DNA of 64,000 nucleotides from Pseudomonas sp. R28(2017) (GCF_002112505.1 NZ_NEHW01000003.1:248001-312000), one strand, 5' to 3'; counted from the stretch's first letter, positions 37,878 through 48,391 are shown. Notes: generated by a model not told the origin, from the letters alone. Numbers and translations: made by a program.

Positions 37878-38678
37878 CTACCGGTAACGCTCCGCGCCCC
37901 AGCTCAGGGTAGCCTCAAGCATGCGCTGCAAGACACGCTGAGTGGGTTGGGCCAGATCTTCGCGGTAAGCGAACGGTTCGACCTCTTCCATATAGGTGCT
38001 TTGCGCCAGCTCCAGTTGCACCGCATGGATATGGTTGGCCGGGTCGCCGTAGTGACGAGTGATGTGCCCGCCTTTGAAGCGCCCGTTGAGCACATGGCTG
38101 TAGCCTTTTGCCTGGCCACAGACCGCTTCCAGGCGCTCGGCCAGCTGCGGATCACAACTCGCACCATTGAAAGTGCCCAGGTTGAAGTCCGGCAGCTTGC
38201 CATCGAACAGGTGTGGGATCAGCGAGCGAATCGAGTGAGCATCCCACAGCAATGCATAACCATGGGCTTCACGCAGGCGCGCCAGCTCGCTCTGGATCGT
38301 GTTGTGATAAGGACGCCAGATCGACTCCAGGTAGGTCTTGCGCGCCTCGGCGGTCGGCTCCAGCCCTTCCTTGAACAACGGCTCGCCATCGAACAGCGTG
38401 GCCGGATACAGCCCGGTGGTGGCACCGGCATACAACGGCTTGTCGTCGTCCGGTCGGTTCAGGTCGATGACGAAACGCGAATACTCCGCCGCCACCACGC
38501 TGGCACCCAGCTCACGGGCGAAGTCATAGAGGCGCGGGATGTGCCAGTCGGTGTCGGGCAGGCTGCGCGCCTGCTCGACCAAACCCTTGTCCACGGCCGG
38601 GGTCAGCTTGAGGCCGGCATGGGGCATGCTGATCAGCAGCGGCAGGCGGCCTTGGTGAAAACTCAGTACCTTGTCCAT
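37878..38678 (-). CDS. hutG: N-formylglutamate amidohydrolase (HutG)
   Basis: HutG hydrolyses N-formylglutamate to glutamate and formate, the last step of the five-step histidine pathway used by pseudomonads. The 266-residue protein starts MDKVLSFHQGRLPLLISMPH. It has the amidohydrolase motifs SMPHAG, FVIDLNRP, DAHSI and a late GGHITRHYG, which supply metal and substrate ligands. GCGAGG precedes the ATG. It begins 10 bases after hutI and ends the hutUHTIG run. This branch works together with hutF. Confidence 0.95.
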   Translation of the reverse strand: MDKVLSFHQGRLPLLISMPHAGLKLTPAVDKGLVEQARSLPDTDWHIPRLYDFARELGASVVAAEYSRFVIDLNRPDDDKPLYAGATTGLYPATLFDGEPLFKEGLEPTAEARKTYLESIWRPYHNTIQSELARLREAHGYALLWDAHSIRSLIPHLFDGKLPDFNLGTFNGASCDPQLAERLEAVCGQAKGYSHVLNGRFKGGHITRHYGDPANHIHAVQLELAQSTYMEEVEPFAYREDLAQPTQRVLQRMLEATLSWGAERYR

Positions 38679-38688
38679 CGTGCCTCGC

Positions 38689-39894
38689 TCAGTTGGAAAT
38701 TTCGTGGCCCTTGCGCACCACGCGCTTGGGCAGGTCACCGCCCAGCCAGTAGGCCAGGTCGGCAGGGCGGGCGATCTGCCAGGCGACGAAATCGGCGACC
38801 TTGCCGACCTCAAGCGAGCCGTGGCTGTCACCCAGGCCGAGTGCCGTGGCCGCATGCAGCGTGACGCCGGCCAGGGCTTCTTCCGGGGTCATGCGGAACA
38901 GCGTGCAGCCCATGTTCAGCATCAGGCGCAGCGACAACCCAGGCGAGGTGCCCGGGTTGAGGTCGCTGGCCAGGGCAATCTTCACACCGTGGCGACGCAG
39001 GGCCTCCATCGGCGGCAGCTGGGTTTCGCGCAGGAAGTAGAAGGCGCCCGGCAGCAGCACGGCGACCGTGCCGGCGGCGGCCATGGCGATCGCGTCTTCC
39101 TCGGTCATGAACTCCAGGTGGTCGGCCGACAGCGCCTGGTAGCGCGCCGCCAGGCTGGAGCCGTGCAGCGAAGACAACTGCTCGGCATGCAGCTTCACCG
39201 GCAGGCCCAGTTCATGCGCCTTGATAAATACCTTTTCGACCTGTGCCGGGGAGAACGCCAGGTGTTCGCAGAAGGCATCCACCGCATCCACCAGGCCTTC
39301 GGCGGCCAACGCTGGCAGCATCTCGTCACAGATGTGCGCGATGTAGTCGTCTGCCCTGCCGGCATACTCCGGCGGCAAGGCATGGGCGGCCAGGCAGGTG
39401 GCGCGCACCGCCAGTGGCAACTCGTCGGCCAGGCGCCGGGCCACGCGCAGCATCTTGCGCTCGTTGGCCAGGTCCAGGCCGTAGCCGGACTTGACCTCGA
39501 TCGTGGTCACGCCATCACGCATCAACGCCTGGACCCGCTGGTGAGCACTGGCGAACAGCTCATCCTCGCTGGCCGCGCGGGTGGCCCGCACGGTACTGGC
39601 GATACCACCGCCCTGGGCGGCGATCTCGGCATAGCTGACGCCCTGCAGGCGCTGTTCGAACTCGCCGCTGCGGTTACCGCCGAACACCGCATGGGTGTGG
39701 CAATCGATCAGCCCCGGGGTGACCCAGGCGCCGCCCAGGTCCACCGTGCGGTCAACTTCGAACGGCTGCAGCTCGGCGCGCGGGCCGATCCACTCGATGA
39801 GCCCGGCGCTGGTGACGATGGCCGCGTCCTCGATGATCGAGTAACGGCCCTCGGCCAGGGTTGCCGCGTGGCAGTGCTGCCAGAGGGTTCTCAT
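38689..39894 (-). CDS. hutI: Imidazolonepropionase (HutI)
   Basis: HutI opens the imidazolone ring to give formiminoglutamate. The 401-residue amidohydrolase has the metal-binding motif [10 protein letters not shown], then [12 protein letters not shown], a later histidine pair in HAEQL and the catalytic aspartate in ALASDLNPG. The ATG after AAGGAG is used rather than a TTG two codons earlier. hutG follows closely, and a permease precedes it by 15 bases, so all are probably on one transcript. Confidence 0.96.
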   Translation of the reverse strand: MRTLWQHCHAATLAEGRYSIIEDAAIVTSAGLIEWIGPRAELQPFEVDRTVDLGGAWVTPGLIDCHTHAVFGGNRSGEFEQRLQGVSYAEIAAQGGGIASTVRATRAASEDELFASAHQRVQALMRDGVTTIEVKSGYGLDLANERKMLRVARRLADELPLAVRATCLAAHALPPEYAGRADDYIAHICDEMLPALAAEGLVDAVDAFCEHLAFSPAQVEKVFIKAHELGLPVKLHAEQLSSLHGSSLAARYQALSADHLEFMTEEDAIAMAAAGTVAVLLPGAFYFLRETQLPPMEALRRHGVKIALASDLNPGTSPGLSLRLMLNMGCTLFRMTPEEALAGVTLHAATALGLGDSHGSLEVGKVADFVAWQIARPADLAYWLGGDLPKRVVRKGHEISN

Positions 39895-39909
39895 GTGCAA
39901 TCTCCTTGA

Positions 39910-41301
39910 CTAGCGGTGCAGCTCGACCGGTGCGTGCTTGCCTGCGCGCGGCTTGCACCACAGCAGGTAGGACGCCACCAGGAACACCACCCAGACCACG
40001 CCGACCAGCAAGGCCGCCTGGGTATCCGGGAAGTAACCGAGCACACCGAAAATGAACACCATGAAGGCAATGGCCATGGCCGGGCCGTATGGCCAGAAAG
40101 GTACCGGGAACTGCAACTGGGCCACCTCTTCACGGCTCATGCTGCGGCGCATGGCCACCTGGGTGACCAGGATCATCAGCCACACCCACACAGTGGCGAA
40201 GGTGGCGATGGAGGCGATCAGCAGGAACACGTTCTCCGGGATCAGGTAGTTGAGCAGCACACCGACCAGCAGCGCCGCGCCCATCACCACCACGGTCATC
40301 CAGGGCACGCCGTGCTTCGACAACTGGCCAAAGCTGCGCGGCGCGTGGCCTTGCTGGGCCAGGCCGTACATCATGCGGCCAGCGCCGAAGATGTCGCTGT
40401 TGATCGCCGAGATCGCGGCCGAGATCACCACGATGTTCAGCACGGCCGCGGCCGAGCCGATGCCCAGGTGGCTGAAGATCTGCACGAACGGGCTGCCTTC
40501 GCTGCCGATCTGCGGCCAGGGGTACAGGCACATCAGCACGAACAGGGTCAGCACGTAGAACAGCAGGATGCGCAGCGGTACGGCGTTGATCGCCTTGGGG
40601 ATGACGCGCTGCGGGTCCTTGGCTTCACCGGCGGTGACGCCGATGATCTCGATGCCGCCGAAGGCGAACATCACCACGGCGAACGACGCGATCAGGCCGC
40701 CGATGCCATTGGGCATGAAGCCGCCATGTGCGATCAGGTTGCTGATGCCCACGGCATGTTCGCCACTCACCTGGCTGAAGCCGAAGGCCATGATGCCGAG
40801 GCCGGCCAGGATCATCGCCACGATGGCGCCGACCTTGAGCAGCGACAGCCAGAATTCCATTTCGCCGAACACCTTGACGTTGCACAGGTTGAGGCCGCCA
40901 ATCACGAAGACGATGCCCAGCACCCAGATCCAGCGGGCCACTTCGGGGAACCAGAAGCCCATGTAGATACCGAAGGCGGTGATGTCGGCGATGGCGACGA
41001 TGACCATCTCGAAGGCGTAGGTCCAGCCGAGGATGAAGCCGGCCATGGGGCCGAGGTAGGTGGTGGCATAGTGGCCGAAGGAGCCGGCCACCGGGTTGTG
41101 CACGGCCATTTCGCCGAGGGCGCGCATGACCATGAATACGGCGGCGCCGCCAATCAGGTAGGCCAGCAGCACGGCCGGGCCGGCCATCTGGATGGCCGAG
41201 GCGGAGCCGTAGAACAGGCCGGTGCCGATGGCGGAACCAAGGGCCATGAAACGGATGTGGCGGGCCGTTAGCCCGCGTTTGAGACCTTGAGCTTGTTGCA
41301 T
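39910..41301 (-). CDS. Amino-acid permease in the hut operon, probably histidine transporter
   Basis: This 463-residue transporter of the APC (AAT) family has 12 membrane helices. The family N-terminus is [19 protein letters not shown], and conserved [11 protein letters not shown] and [16 protein letters not shown] follow. Related proteins include ProY and HutT. Its place between hutH and hutI on the same strand suggests histidine or urocanate uptake, but family members also carry proline or aromatic amino acids and the sequence does not decide this. A REP pair separates it from hutH. Confidence 0.88.
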   Translation of the reverse strand: MQQAQGLKRGLTARHIRFMALGSAIGTGLFYGSASAIQMAGPAVLLAYLIGGAAVFMVMRALGEMAVHNPVAGSFGHYATTYLGPMAGFILGWTYAFEMVIVAIADITAFGIYMGFWFPEVARWIWVLGIVFVIGGLNLCNVKVFGEMEFWLSLLKVGAIVAMILAGLGIMAFGFSQVSGEHAVGISNLIAHGGFMPNGIGGLIASFAVVMFAFGGIEIIGVTAGEAKDPQRVIPKAINAVPLRILLFYVLTLFVLMCLYPWPQIGSEGSPFVQIFSHLGIGSAAAVLNIVVISAAISAINSDIFGAGRMMYGLAQQGHAPRSFGQLSKHGVPWMTVVVMGAALLVGVLLNYLIPENVFLLIASIATFATVWVWLMILVTQVAMRRSMSREEVAQLQFPVPFWPYGPAMAIAFMVFIFGVLGYFPDTQAALLVGVVWVVFLVASYLLWCKPRAGKHAPVELHR

Positions 41302-41360
41302 GTCACGTCCTTAAATTGTTTTTGTGGTCGTGAGATCGATGGGGGCTGCTGTGCAGCCCA

Positions 41361-41442
41361 TTCGCGGGCAAGCCCGCTCCCACAGGTACAGCACCAGCCT
41401 TGAAGACTTCGGTACTCCTGTAGGAGCGGGCGTGCCCGCGAA
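41361..41442. repeat. REP palindrome pair (short form) between hutH and the permease
   Basis: TTCGCGGGCAAGCCCGCTCC is followed by an inverted copy with TAGGAGCGGGCGTGCCC changes. It sits inside the hut operon and may stabilise the upstream hutU-hutH message or reduce read-through into the permease gene. Confidence 0.9.
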
Positions 41443-41467
41443 GGGCCGCGCAGCGGCCCGGGGGGCA

Positions 41468-43000
41468 TCACAGGCTAGGCAGGACGCCGGCTGGCAGCAG
41501 CCCGGTCAGGCTGCCCTTGGCCAGCAGCTCGACGGCGGCCTCGATGTCCGGCGCAAAGAAGCGGTCACGGTCGTAGTGCGGCACTTCACGGCGCAGCGCC
41601 TGGCGCGCCTGCTCCAGCTTCGCCGACGTCTTCAGGCCTTTGCGCAGGTCCAGCCCCTGACACGCACCCAGCCATTCGATGGCCAGCACGCCACGGGTGT
41701 TCTCGGCCATTTCCCACAGACGCTTGCCAGCGGCCGGGGCCATCGACACGTGGTCTTCCTGGTTGGCCGAGGTCGGCAGGCTATCGACACTGTGCGGGTG
41801 CGACAAGGCCTTGTTCTCGCTGGCCAGGGCGGCAGCGGTGACCTGGGCGATCATGAAGCCGGAGTTGACCCCGCCGTTTTCCACCAGGAACGGCGGCAGC
41901 TGGGACATGTGCTTGTCCATCATCAGCGAGATGCGGCGCTCGCTCAGCGAACCGATTTCGGCGATCGCCAGGGCGATGTTGTCGGCGGCCATGGCCACCG
42001 GCTCGGCGTGGAAGTTGCCACCGGAAATCACGTCACCTTCGGCGGCGAACACCAACGGGTTGTCCGACACGGCGTTGGCTTCGATGCCCAGCACCTCGGC
42101 GGCCTGGCGGATCTGGGTCAGGCAGGCGCCCATGACCTGTGGCTGGCAGCGCAGCGAGTACGGGTCCTGGACCTTGTCGCAGTTCTTGTGCGACAGCGAC
42201 ACTTCGCTGGCGTCGCCCAGCAGGTCGCGGAAGCAGGCAGCGGTGTCGATCTGGCCACGCTGGCCACGCACTTCATGGATACGCGCATCGAACGGCGAAC
42301 GCGAACCCAGTGCCGCTTCGACGCTCAGGCCACCGCAGGCGATGGCGGCGGCATACAGGTCTTCGGCCTGGAACAGGCCGCGCAGGGCGTAGGCGGTGGA
42401 AGCCTGGGTACCGTTGAGCAGGGCCAGGCCCTCCTTGGCAGCCAGGGTCAGCGGCTCGAGGCCGGCGACCGCCAGCGCTTCGGTAGCCGGCAGCCACTGG
42501 CCCTGGTAGCGGGCCTTGCCTTCGCCCAGCAGTACCAGCGACATGTGCGCCAGCGGTGCCAGGTCGCCAGATGCGCCGACCGAGCCCTTGAGCGGGATGT
42601 GTGGGTAGACTTCGGCGTTGACCAGGGCGATCAGCGCATCGATGACCTTGCGGCGGATACCAGAGAAGCCACGGCTCAGGCTGTTGATCTTGAGGACCAT
42701 GATCAGCCGCACCAGGGCGTCGTCCAGCGGCGCGCCGATACCGGCGGCGTGGGACAGGACCAGCGAGCGCTGCAGGTTCTCGAGGTCGTGGCTGGCAATG
42801 CGGGTGGAGGCCAGCAGGCCGAAACCGGTGTTGATGCCATAGGCGGTACGGTCTTCGGCAATGATCTGCTCGACGCAGGCGACGCTGGCGTCGATGGCCG
42901 GTGCGGCGCTGGCATCCAGCTGCAGGCGCACGGGTGCGGCGTGGATCGCGCGCAGCTGGGCCAGGGTCAGGGTGCCGGGCTTGAGGGTCAGTTCGGTCAC
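41468..43000 (-). CDS. hutH: Histidine ammonia-lyase
   Basis: HutH converts histidine to urocanate and ammonia, the first step of the pathway. The 510-residue length equals the well-studied P. putida enzyme. The MIO prosthetic group forms from Ala-Ser-Gly in [12 protein letters not shown] (around residues 142-144). Other conserved parts are [14 protein letters not shown] and QEDHVSMAP. The start is GTG at 43000 with TTGGAG upstream; longer in-frame sequence is not used. It lies 70 bases after hutU. Confidence 0.98.
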   Translation of the reverse strand: MTELTLKPGTLTLAQLRAIHAAPVRLQLDASAAPAIDASVACVEQIIAEDRTAYGINTGFGLLASTRIASHDLENLQRSLVLSHAAGIGAPLDDALVRLIMVLKINSLSRGFSGIRRKVIDALIALVNAEVYPHIPLKGSVGASGDLAPLAHMSLVLLGEGKARYQGQWLPATEALAVAGLEPLTLAAKEGLALLNGTQASTAYALRGLFQAEDLYAAAIACGGLSVEAALGSRSPFDARIHEVRGQRGQIDTAACFRDLLGDASEVSLSHKNCDKVQDPYSLRCQPQVMGACLTQIRQAAEVLGIEANAVSDNPLVFAAEGDVISGGNFHAEPVAMAADNIALAIAEIGSLSERRISLMMDKHMSQLPPFLVENGGVNSGFMIAQVTAAALASENKALSHPHSVDSLPTSANQEDHVSMAPAAGKRLWEMAENTRGVLAIEWLGACQGLDLRKGLKTSAKLEQARQALRREVPHYDRDRFFAPDIEAAVELLAKGSLTGLLPAGVLPSL

Positions 43001-43070
43001 TTCGCTACTCCAATTCTGTCGGGGGCCCGCGGGCCCCTCTTGTTGTTCAGTATCACCCAAAGTGCAGCGA

Positions 43071-44744
43071 TCAGCCCGTGATCATTGGCAGGTCGAGGCC
43101 CTGCTCCTTGGCGCAGTCGATGGCGATGTCGTAACCGGCATCGGCGTGGCGCATCACGCCGGTCCCCGGGTCGTTGGTCAGCACGCGGGCGATACGCTCG
43201 GCGGCTTCATCGGTACCGTCGCAGACGATGACCATGCCCGAGTGCTGGGAGAAGCCCATGCCCACGCCACCGCCGTGGTGCAGCGAAACCCAGGTGGCGC
43301 CGCCTGCGGTGTTGAGCAGGGCGTTGAGCAGTGGCCAGTCGGAGACGGCGTCGGAGCCGTCGCGCATGGCTTCGGTTTCGCGGTTGGGGCTGGACACCGA
43401 GCCGGAGTCCAGGTGGTCACGGCCGATCACCACCGGGGCCGACAGCTCGCCGCTGCGCACCATTTCGTTGAAGGCCAAGCCCAGCTTGGCGCGCAGGCCC
43501 AGGCCAACCCAGCAGATACGTGCCGGCAGGCCCTGGAAGCTGATGCGCTCGCGCGCCATGTCCAGCCAGCGGTGCAGGTGGGCGTCGTCCGGGATCAGTT
43601 CCTTGACCTTGGCGTCGGTCTTGTAGATGTCTTCGGCATCACCGGACAGCGCCGCCCAGCGGAACGGGCCGATGCCGCGGCAGAACAGCGGGCGGATATA
43701 GGCCGGGACGAAGCCTGGGAAGTCGAACGCGTTGGCTACGCCCTCTTCCTTGGCCATCTGGCGGATGTTGTTGCCGTAGTCGAAGGTCGGGATGCCCTGC
43801 TTCTGGAAGTCGAGCATGGCCTGCACGTGCACGGCCATCGACTGCTTGGCGGCCTTGACCACGGCAGCCGGCTCGGTCTGCGCGCGGTCGCGGTACTGTT
43901 CCCAGGTCCAGCCGGCTGGCAGGTAGCCGTTCAGTGGGTCGTGGGCGCTGGTCTGGTCGGTGACCATGTCCGGGCGCACGCCACGCTTGACCAGCTCGGG
44001 CAGGATTTCGGCGGCGTTGCCGTGCAGGGCGATGGAGATCGCCTTGCCTTCGGCGGTGTACTTGGCGATGCGTGCCAGGGCGTCGTCGAGGTCAGTGGCC
44101 TGTTCGTCGACGTAGCGGGTTTCCAGGCGGAAGTCGATGCGGCTCTGCTGGCATTCGATGTTCAGCGAGCAGGCACCGGCCAGGGTCGCGGCCAGTGGCT
44201 GGGCGCCGCCCATGCCACCGAGGCCGGCGGTCAGTACCCACTTGCCTTTCAGGCTGCCGCCGTAGTGCTGGCGGCCGGCTTCGACGAAGGTTTCGTAGGT
44301 GCCTTGGACGATGCCCTGGCTACCGATGTAGATCCAGCTGCCGGCGGTCATCTGGCCGTACATGGCCAGGCCCTTGGCGTCCAGTTCGTTGAAGTGTTCC
44401 CAGTTGGCCCAGTGCGGCACCAGGTTGGAGTTGGCAATCAGCACGCGTGGGGCGTTGCTGTGGGTCTTGAACACGCCGACCGGCTTGCCCGACTGTACCA
44501 GCAGGGTTTCGTCGTCTTCCAGGCGGGTCAGGGTCTCGACGATCTTGTCGTAGCAGGCCCAGTTGCGTGCAGCGCGGCCAATGCCGCCATACACCACCAG
44601 CTCTTTCGGGTTTTCCGCGACCTGCGGGTCGAGGTTGTTCATCAGCATGCGCAGTGGCGCTTCGGTCAGCCAGCTCTTGGCGGTCAGCTTGTTGCCACGT
44701 GGGGCACGGATTTCAACGTCACGGTATTTGTTGTTGTCAGTCAC
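43071..44744 (-). CDS. hutU: Urocanate hydratase
   Basis: HutU (urocanase) turns urocanate into imidazolonepropionate using tightly bound NAD as an electrophile. The 557-residue length matches the P. putida enzyme. Conserved features include [26 protein letters not shown] (dinucleotide-binding turn), the cysteine segment ARICWVGLG and [13 protein letters not shown]. The GTG start follows GAGGACC. It is first in the structural operon; a HutC operator lies 65-78 bases upstream. Confidence 0.98.
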   Translation of the reverse strand: MTDNNKYRDVEIRAPRGNKLTAKSWLTEAPLRMLMNNLDPQVAENPKELVVYGGIGRAARNWACYDKIVETLTRLEDDETLLVQSGKPVGVFKTHSNAPRVLIANSNLVPHWANWEHFNELDAKGLAMYGQMTAGSWIYIGSQGIVQGTYETFVEAGRQHYGGSLKGKWVLTAGLGGMGGAQPLAATLAGACSLNIECQQSRIDFRLETRYVDEQATDLDDALARIAKYTAEGKAISIALHGNAAEILPELVKRGVRPDMVTDQTSAHDPLNGYLPAGWTWEQYRDRAQTEPAAVVKAAKQSMAVHVQAMLDFQKQGIPTFDYGNNIRQMAKEEGVANAFDFPGFVPAYIRPLFCRGIGPFRWAALSGDAEDIYKTDAKVKELIPDDAHLHRWLDMARERISFQGLPARICWVGLGLRAKLGLAFNEMVRSGELSAPVVIGRDHLDSGSVSSPNRETEAMRDGSDAVSDWPLLNALLNTAGGATWVSLHHGGGVGMGFSQHSGMVIVCDGTDEAAERIARVLTNDPGTGVMRHADAGYDIAIDCAKEQGLDLPMITG

Positions 44745-44802
44745 GGGAAGGTCCTCGGCGGTTGTCCGCAGGCAGATGTGTCGTGGTCAATATACAAACA
44801 CA

Positions 44803-44831
44803 TCTTTACTTGTATGTACAAGCATGGACAA
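44803..44831 (-). promoter_or_regulatory. Candidate sigma-70 promoter of hutU overlapping the HutC site
   Basis: On the minus strand, TTGTCC (44826-44831) and TAAAGA (44803-44808) are spaced by 17 bases, and the HutC palindrome fills the spacer. Each box matches only half of the consensus. A sigma-54-like GG-N10-GC element at 44868-44881 is an alternative start. Confidence 0.35.
44809..44822. promoter_or_regulatory. HutC operator upstream of hutU
   Basis: CTTGTATGTACAAG is a perfect palindrome and equals the repressor site described long ago for P. putida hut promoters. Urocanate bound to HutC releases repression. A partial second copy (TATACAAA) lies 11 bases closer to the gene. Confidence 0.9.
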
Positions 44832-44867
44832 CCAAATTTATCGGACCACTCCTCCGAATTCATGAAA

Positions 44868-44881
44868 GCACTGGGGCCGCC
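44868..44881 (-). promoter_or_regulatory. Weak sigma-54-like element upstream of hutU
   Basis: On the minus strand GG-N10-GC (AGGCGGCCCCAGTGCT) keeps the -24 GG and -12 GC with T before it, but other positions differ from consensus. hutU of P. fluorescens is sigma-54 dependent, which makes the match worth noting. Confidence 0.25.
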
Positions 44882-44890
44882 TTGCGACCC

Positions 44891-44972
44891 TTCGCGGGCA
44901 AGCCCGCTCCCACAGGAATGATGAAGCTGTCGAAGCTTGCACTTTCACTGTGGGAGCGGGCTTGCCCGCGAA
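44891..44972. repeat. REP palindrome pair (short form) between hutD and hutU
   Basis: TTCGCGGGCAAGCCCGCTCC and its inverted copy lie downstream of hutD and upstream of the hutU control region, separating the two minus-strand transcripts. Confidence 0.9.
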
Positions 44973-44997
44973 GGGCTGCGCAGCAGCCCCAGCTATT

Positions 44998-45567
44998 TCA
45001 ATTTGAAATGAGTTCGATCAGGCAGAACCGCCCTTGAACATCCAGCCCCAGCAACCCGTCGTTACCCTCCAGCCGCAGGCAGTCGTACAGACCCAGCGTG
45101 TGCGTTTCCCCAGCCATCGCCACTTCCACCTGGTTGCTCGCGGCAAACAGCAACACCGTCGACGCCGAGCTGTACAAGCGGCTGGTGCCATCGAACCACT
45201 GCAAGCGCGCCCGATAGCGCTGCGGCGCATAGATCAGGTTGAAGTCGCGGATCGGCCCACCGAGCAACGTGCAGCTGACCTGGCTCTCGCCACTGAAGGC
45301 GAACGCATCGAACGGCAGCAACGGCCGGCTGGCCTGGCCGTCGACCAGCAAACGCATGCCGTCGCCCTGGAGCACGGTGATGATCCGCTGGTAGCCGGCG
45401 AACACCGAAAACCCGCCCGACTCCTCGATATCGGCGATCGACAGGCGCCAGCCGAAGCCATCGAGCCCTTCGCCGTTGTCACGGGTGATCTCTTCGGTGA
45501 AACCGCCACCGTTCTTCCAGGGCATACGCGGGTAATCCTGCGCACGCAGCAACTGCAACTGGGTCAT
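44998..45567 (-). CDS. hutD: HutD family protein
   Basis: HutD is a 189-residue cupin-like protein (HutD/Ves family) with YPRMPWKNGGGFTEEI at the N-terminus and IITVLQGDGMRLLVDG in the beta-barrel core. In P. fluorescens HutD limits the upper level of hut expression, perhaps by binding formylglutamate; its chemistry is unknown. It overlaps hutC by four bases (ATGA), so regulator and HutD are made together. It is soluble and of normal length. Confidence 0.92.
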   Translation of the reverse strand: MTQLQLLRAQDYPRMPWKNGGGFTEEITRDNGEGLDGFGWRLSIADIEESGGFSVFAGYQRIITVLQGDGMRLLVDGQASRPLLPFDAFAFSGESQVSCTLLGGPIRDFNLIYAPQRYRARLQWFDGTSRLYSSASTVLLFAASNQVEVAMAGETHTLGLYDCLRLEGNDGLLGLDVQGRFCLIELISN

Positions 45568-46310
45568 TTACTGAAACGTCCTTCAAGGCGGTGACGGGAA
45601 CCGGGGTGGATCAGCCGCGCCGCCGTCACCGGCTGGCGGCCGGACCAGGTGCGCCGGCGGATCAGCAGGCAGGGTTCGCCGCGCTCGATCTGCAGCAGGC
45701 GGCACTCTTCGGGCTCGGCAAGAATCGCCTCGACCACGTGCTCGCCCTCGGTCAGCGGCGCGACCTGGGACAGATAGGCATAGGGCGTTTGCCGGGTGAA
45801 GTCCTGCTTGAGGTACTCGGGGGCGATGGCCGCGTTGACGTAGCGGTCCTCGATCTGCACCGGCACGCCGTTCTCGTAGTGCACGATCAGCGAGTGGAAC
45901 ACCCGCTGCCCTTCACGCATGTCCAGCGCCAGGGCGCGTTCGGAGCCTGCGGCCTCCTCGGCCAGCTTGATCACCTGGCAGCTATGCTGGTGGCCACGGC
46001 CGGCGATCTCGTCGGCGATGTTGTTGACCTCGAACAGCGCCGAGCGGGTCTTGGGTTCGGCAACGAAGGTGCCCACACCCTGCATGCGCACCAGCAGGCC
46101 CTCAGCGGTGAGCTCACGCAAGGCGCGGTTGATGGTCATGCGGCTGAAGCCCAGCTCGCTGACCAGTTCGCTCTCCGAGGGTACCCGGTGATGCGGTGGC
46201 CAGCTGCCGTTTTCGATCTGCTGGATGATCATCTGCTTGACCCGCGCATACAGCGGCGCCGGGCCCTCGCCCATCTGGGCAACCAGCGCGGAGACAGGAG
46301 GTGTCGGCAC
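45564..46310 (-). CDS. hutC: HutC, GntR-family repressor of histidine utilisation
   Basis: HutC is a 248-residue repressor with an N-terminal winged helix (about residues 20-90, with VPSESELVSELGFSRMTINRAL) and a C-terminal UTRA ligand domain that binds urocanate. It starts MPTPPVSALVAQMGEG. Operators of the type TGTA-N2-TACA lie in its own upstream region (46383) and before hutU (44809), so it is probably autoregulated. hutF is divergent from it. Confidence 0.95.
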   Translation of the reverse strand: MPTPPVSALVAQMGEGPAPLYARVKQMIIQQIENGSWPPHHRVPSESELVSELGFSRMTINRALRELTAEGLLVRMQGVGTFVAEPKTRSALFEVNNIADEIAGRGHQHSCQVIKLAEEAAGSERALALDMREGQRVFHSLIVHYENGVPVQIEDRYVNAAIAPEYLKQDFTRQTPYAYLSQVAPLTEGEHVVEAILAEPEECRLLQIERGEPCLLIRRRTWSGRQPVTAARLIHPGSRHRLEGRFSK

Positions 46311-46377
46311 GGCGTTGAGTCCTTAGGCAATGGAATGAGCGGTAGCTTGCCGCAGTTTACCCGGCAGGCAAACGCCT

Positions 46378-46394
46378 GTATATGTATATACAAG
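46378..46394. promoter_or_regulatory. HutC operator between hutC and hutF
   Basis: TGTATATACA (46383-46392) is a perfect palindrome of the TGTA-N2-TACA type and is flanked by overlapping TGTATA and ACAAG copies. Placed 28 bases before the hutF ATG and 73 bases before hutC, it can control both. Confidence 0.85.
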
Positions 46395-46419
46395 TTAAAC
46401 AATAACAGGATTTTTGCCG

Positions 46420-47784
46420 ATGTCCGCCTATTTTGCCGAACGCGCCCTGCTGCCTACGGGGTGGGCCAATAACGTCCGCCTCGAAGTGTCCAGTGACGGC
46501 TTGCTCAGCCGCATCGAAGCCGACGCCTCGGCCGACGGCGCCGAACGCCTGGCCGGGCCGCTGCTGCCTGGCATGCCCAACCTGCACTCGCATGCATTCC
46601 AGCGGGCCATGGCGGGGCTGGCGGAGGTCGCGGGCAACCCCAACGACAGCTTCTGGACCTGGCGTGAGCTGATGTATCGGCTGGTCGGCAAGATCACCCC
46701 GGAGCAGCTGCAGGTCATTGCCCGCCAGCTGTACATCGAAATGCTCAAGGCCGGCTACACCTCGGTGGCCGAATTCCACTACGTGCACCATGACCAGACG
46801 GGCAAGGCCTACGCCGACCCGGCCGAGCTGTCGCGACGCATCAGTGCGGCCGCTGCCAGCAGCGGCATCGGCCTGACCTTGCTGCCGGTGCTGTACAGCC
46901 ATGCCGGTTTCGGCGGCCAGGCCCCCAGCGAAGGGCAGCGGCGTTTCATCAATTCCACCGAGCAGTACCTGCAATTGCAGGCACAACTGGCGCCGCTGCT
47001 GGCGGCACAGCCCGCCCAACAGCTGGGCTTGTGCTTCCATTCGCTGCGCGCGGTCACGCCCGCCCAGATCGCCGAGGTGCTGGCGGCCGGCAACCAGCAA
47101 TGCCCGATTCACATCCACATCGCCGAACAGCAGAAGGAAGTCGATGACTGCCTGGCCTGGAGCGGGCTGCGGCCACTGCAATGGCTGTATGAACATGTCG
47201 ATGTCGACCGCCGCTGGTGCCTGGTGCACGCCACCCATGCAGAAGCGGATGAAGTCACGGCCATGGCACGCAGTGGCGCGGTGGCCGGTCTGTGCCTGAC
47301 CACCGAAGCCAACCTGGGCGACGGTATCTTCCCGGCGGTGGACTTCCTGGCCCAGGGTGGGCGGATGGGTATTGGTTCGGACAGCCATGTTTCGCTGAGC
47401 GTGGTCGAGGAACTGCGTTGGCTGGAGTATGGCCAGCGCCTGCGGGATCAGCGGCGCAACCGGCTGTACCGTGGCGACCAGCCGATGGTCGGGCGCACGC
47501 TGTATGACGCGTCACTGGTCGGCGGGGCGCAGGCGCTGGGGCAACCGGTTGGCGAGCTGACGGTGGGCAAGCGGGCCGACTGGCTGGTGCTGGATGGGCA
47601 GGACCCGTATATCGCCATGGCCGAGGGGGACGGGATTCTCAACCGCTGGCTGTTCGCGGGCAGCGACCGTCAGGTGCGGGATGTGATGGTCAATGGTCGG
47701 TGGGTGGTGCGTCAGGGCCAACATGCCCATGAAGAGGAAAGCCGACAGGCGTTTGCCGGCGTGTTGCGAGCGCTACTGGGCTGA
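46420..47784 (+). CDS. hutF: Formimidoylglutamate deiminase (HutF)
   Basis: HutF removes ammonia from formiminoglutamate to give formylglutamate, which HutG then cleaves. The 454-residue amidohydrolase has the metal motif NLHSHAFQRAMAG, later histidines in HIHIAEQQKEV and LVHATH, and the aspartate in GIGSDSHVSLS. The ATG after CAGGA is used. It is divergent from hutC. Having hutF and hutG but no hutG-type formiminoglutamase confirms the five-step route. Confidence 0.96.
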   Translation: MSAYFAERALLPTGWANNVRLEVSSDGLLSRIEADASADGAERLAGPLLPGMPNLHSHAFQRAMAGLAEVAGNPNDSFWTWRELMYRLVGKITPEQLQVIARQLYIEMLKAGYTSVAEFHYVHHDQTGKAYADPAELSRRISAAAASSGIGLTLLPVLYSHAGFGGQAPSEGQRRFINSTEQYLQLQAQLAPLLAAQPAQQLGLCFHSLRAVTPAQIAEVLAAGNQQCPIHIHIAEQQKEVDDCLAWSGLRPLQWLYEHVDVDRRWCLVHATHAEADEVTAMARSGAVAGLCLTTEANLGDGIFPAVDFLAQGGRMGIGSDSHVSLSVVEELRWLEYGQRLRDQRRNRLYRGDQPMVGRTLYDASLVGGAQALGQPVGELTVGKRADWLVLDGQDPYIAMAEGDGILNRWLFAGSDRQVRDVMVNGRWVVRQGQHAHEEESRQAFAGVLRALLG

Positions 47785-47791
47785 ATGCAGA

Positions 47792-47811
47792 GGGGCCGCT
47801 AAAGCGGCCCC
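47792..47811. terminator. GC hairpin between convergent hutF and the lipocalin gene
   Basis: GGGGCCGCT (47792-47800) pairs with AGCGGCCCC (47803-47811), separated by AA. A modest T-rich stretch (CGTCATTTC) follows on the hutF strand. It lies in the short gap between two gene ends that face each other. Confidence 0.6.
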
Positions 47812-47818
47812 CGTCATT

Positions 47819-48391
47819 TCAATGCATCTGCACGATCTGCTTGTCCGGCGTACGCCAGATCAAGCGGCTGGTGTCATAGCCCTGCTGGCGGGCCTTGGAC
47901 ATCAGGCTCTCGCGCTCCCATACCGGCAGGGTCGGCGTGCGCGACAGGATCCACAGGTACTTGCGGTCCGGGCTGCCGACGATCGCGGTACGGTAGTGGT
48001 CGTCCACATACAGGATCCAGTACTCGCCCTTGGCCACGCCTGGCACCAGGCGGGTGAACCAGTTGTCGAACTCGACCCACAGCCGGTCGGTATGCCCCGG
48101 TTCCTGGATGTTGGCGTGCCCCTCGGCGCGCAGCCATTCATCCCCCATCGTACGGCAGCGGTTGAGCACGCCGTAGGAGCCATCGGGCTTGAGGTTGTAG
48201 TGCGCTTCGGACTGCGCGCACTCGGCCTGGTACTTCATCGGCAGGCGCGCCAGCTCGTACCACTTGCCCTGGTAGCGCTTGAGGTCGACATCACCGGCGG
48301 TCTTCGGCGCCAGCGGGTCGTTGGCGGAGGTGGCGCAGCCACCCAGCAGCATCACCAGGCACAACCCCAGCAGCAGGTGCAGACGCCTCAT
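47819..48391 (-). CDS. blc: Outer-membrane lipocalin lipoprotein (Blc-like)
   Basis: This 190-residue lipocalin has a lipoprotein signal peptide (lipobox L-G-G-C, MRRLHLLLGLCLVMLLGGC) and the lipocalin G-x-W motif in YQGKWYELARLP. Blc-type proteins bind lysophospholipids or fatty acids at the outer membrane. Conserved strands are WVEFDNWF and YWILYVDDHYRTAIVGSPDRKYLWILSR. Its start overlaps the stop of the small lipoprotein gene by four bases (ATGA), so they form a pair. Confidence 0.92.
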   Translation of the reverse strand: MRRLHLLLGLCLVMLLGGCATSANDPLAPKTAGDVDLKRYQGKWYELARLPMKYQAECAQSEAHYNLKPDGSYGVLNRCRTMGDEWLRAEGHANIQEPGHTDRLWVEFDNWFTRLVPGVAKGEYWILYVDDHYRTAIVGSPDRKYLWILSRTPTLPVWERESLMSKARQQGYDTSRLIWRTPDKQIVQMH

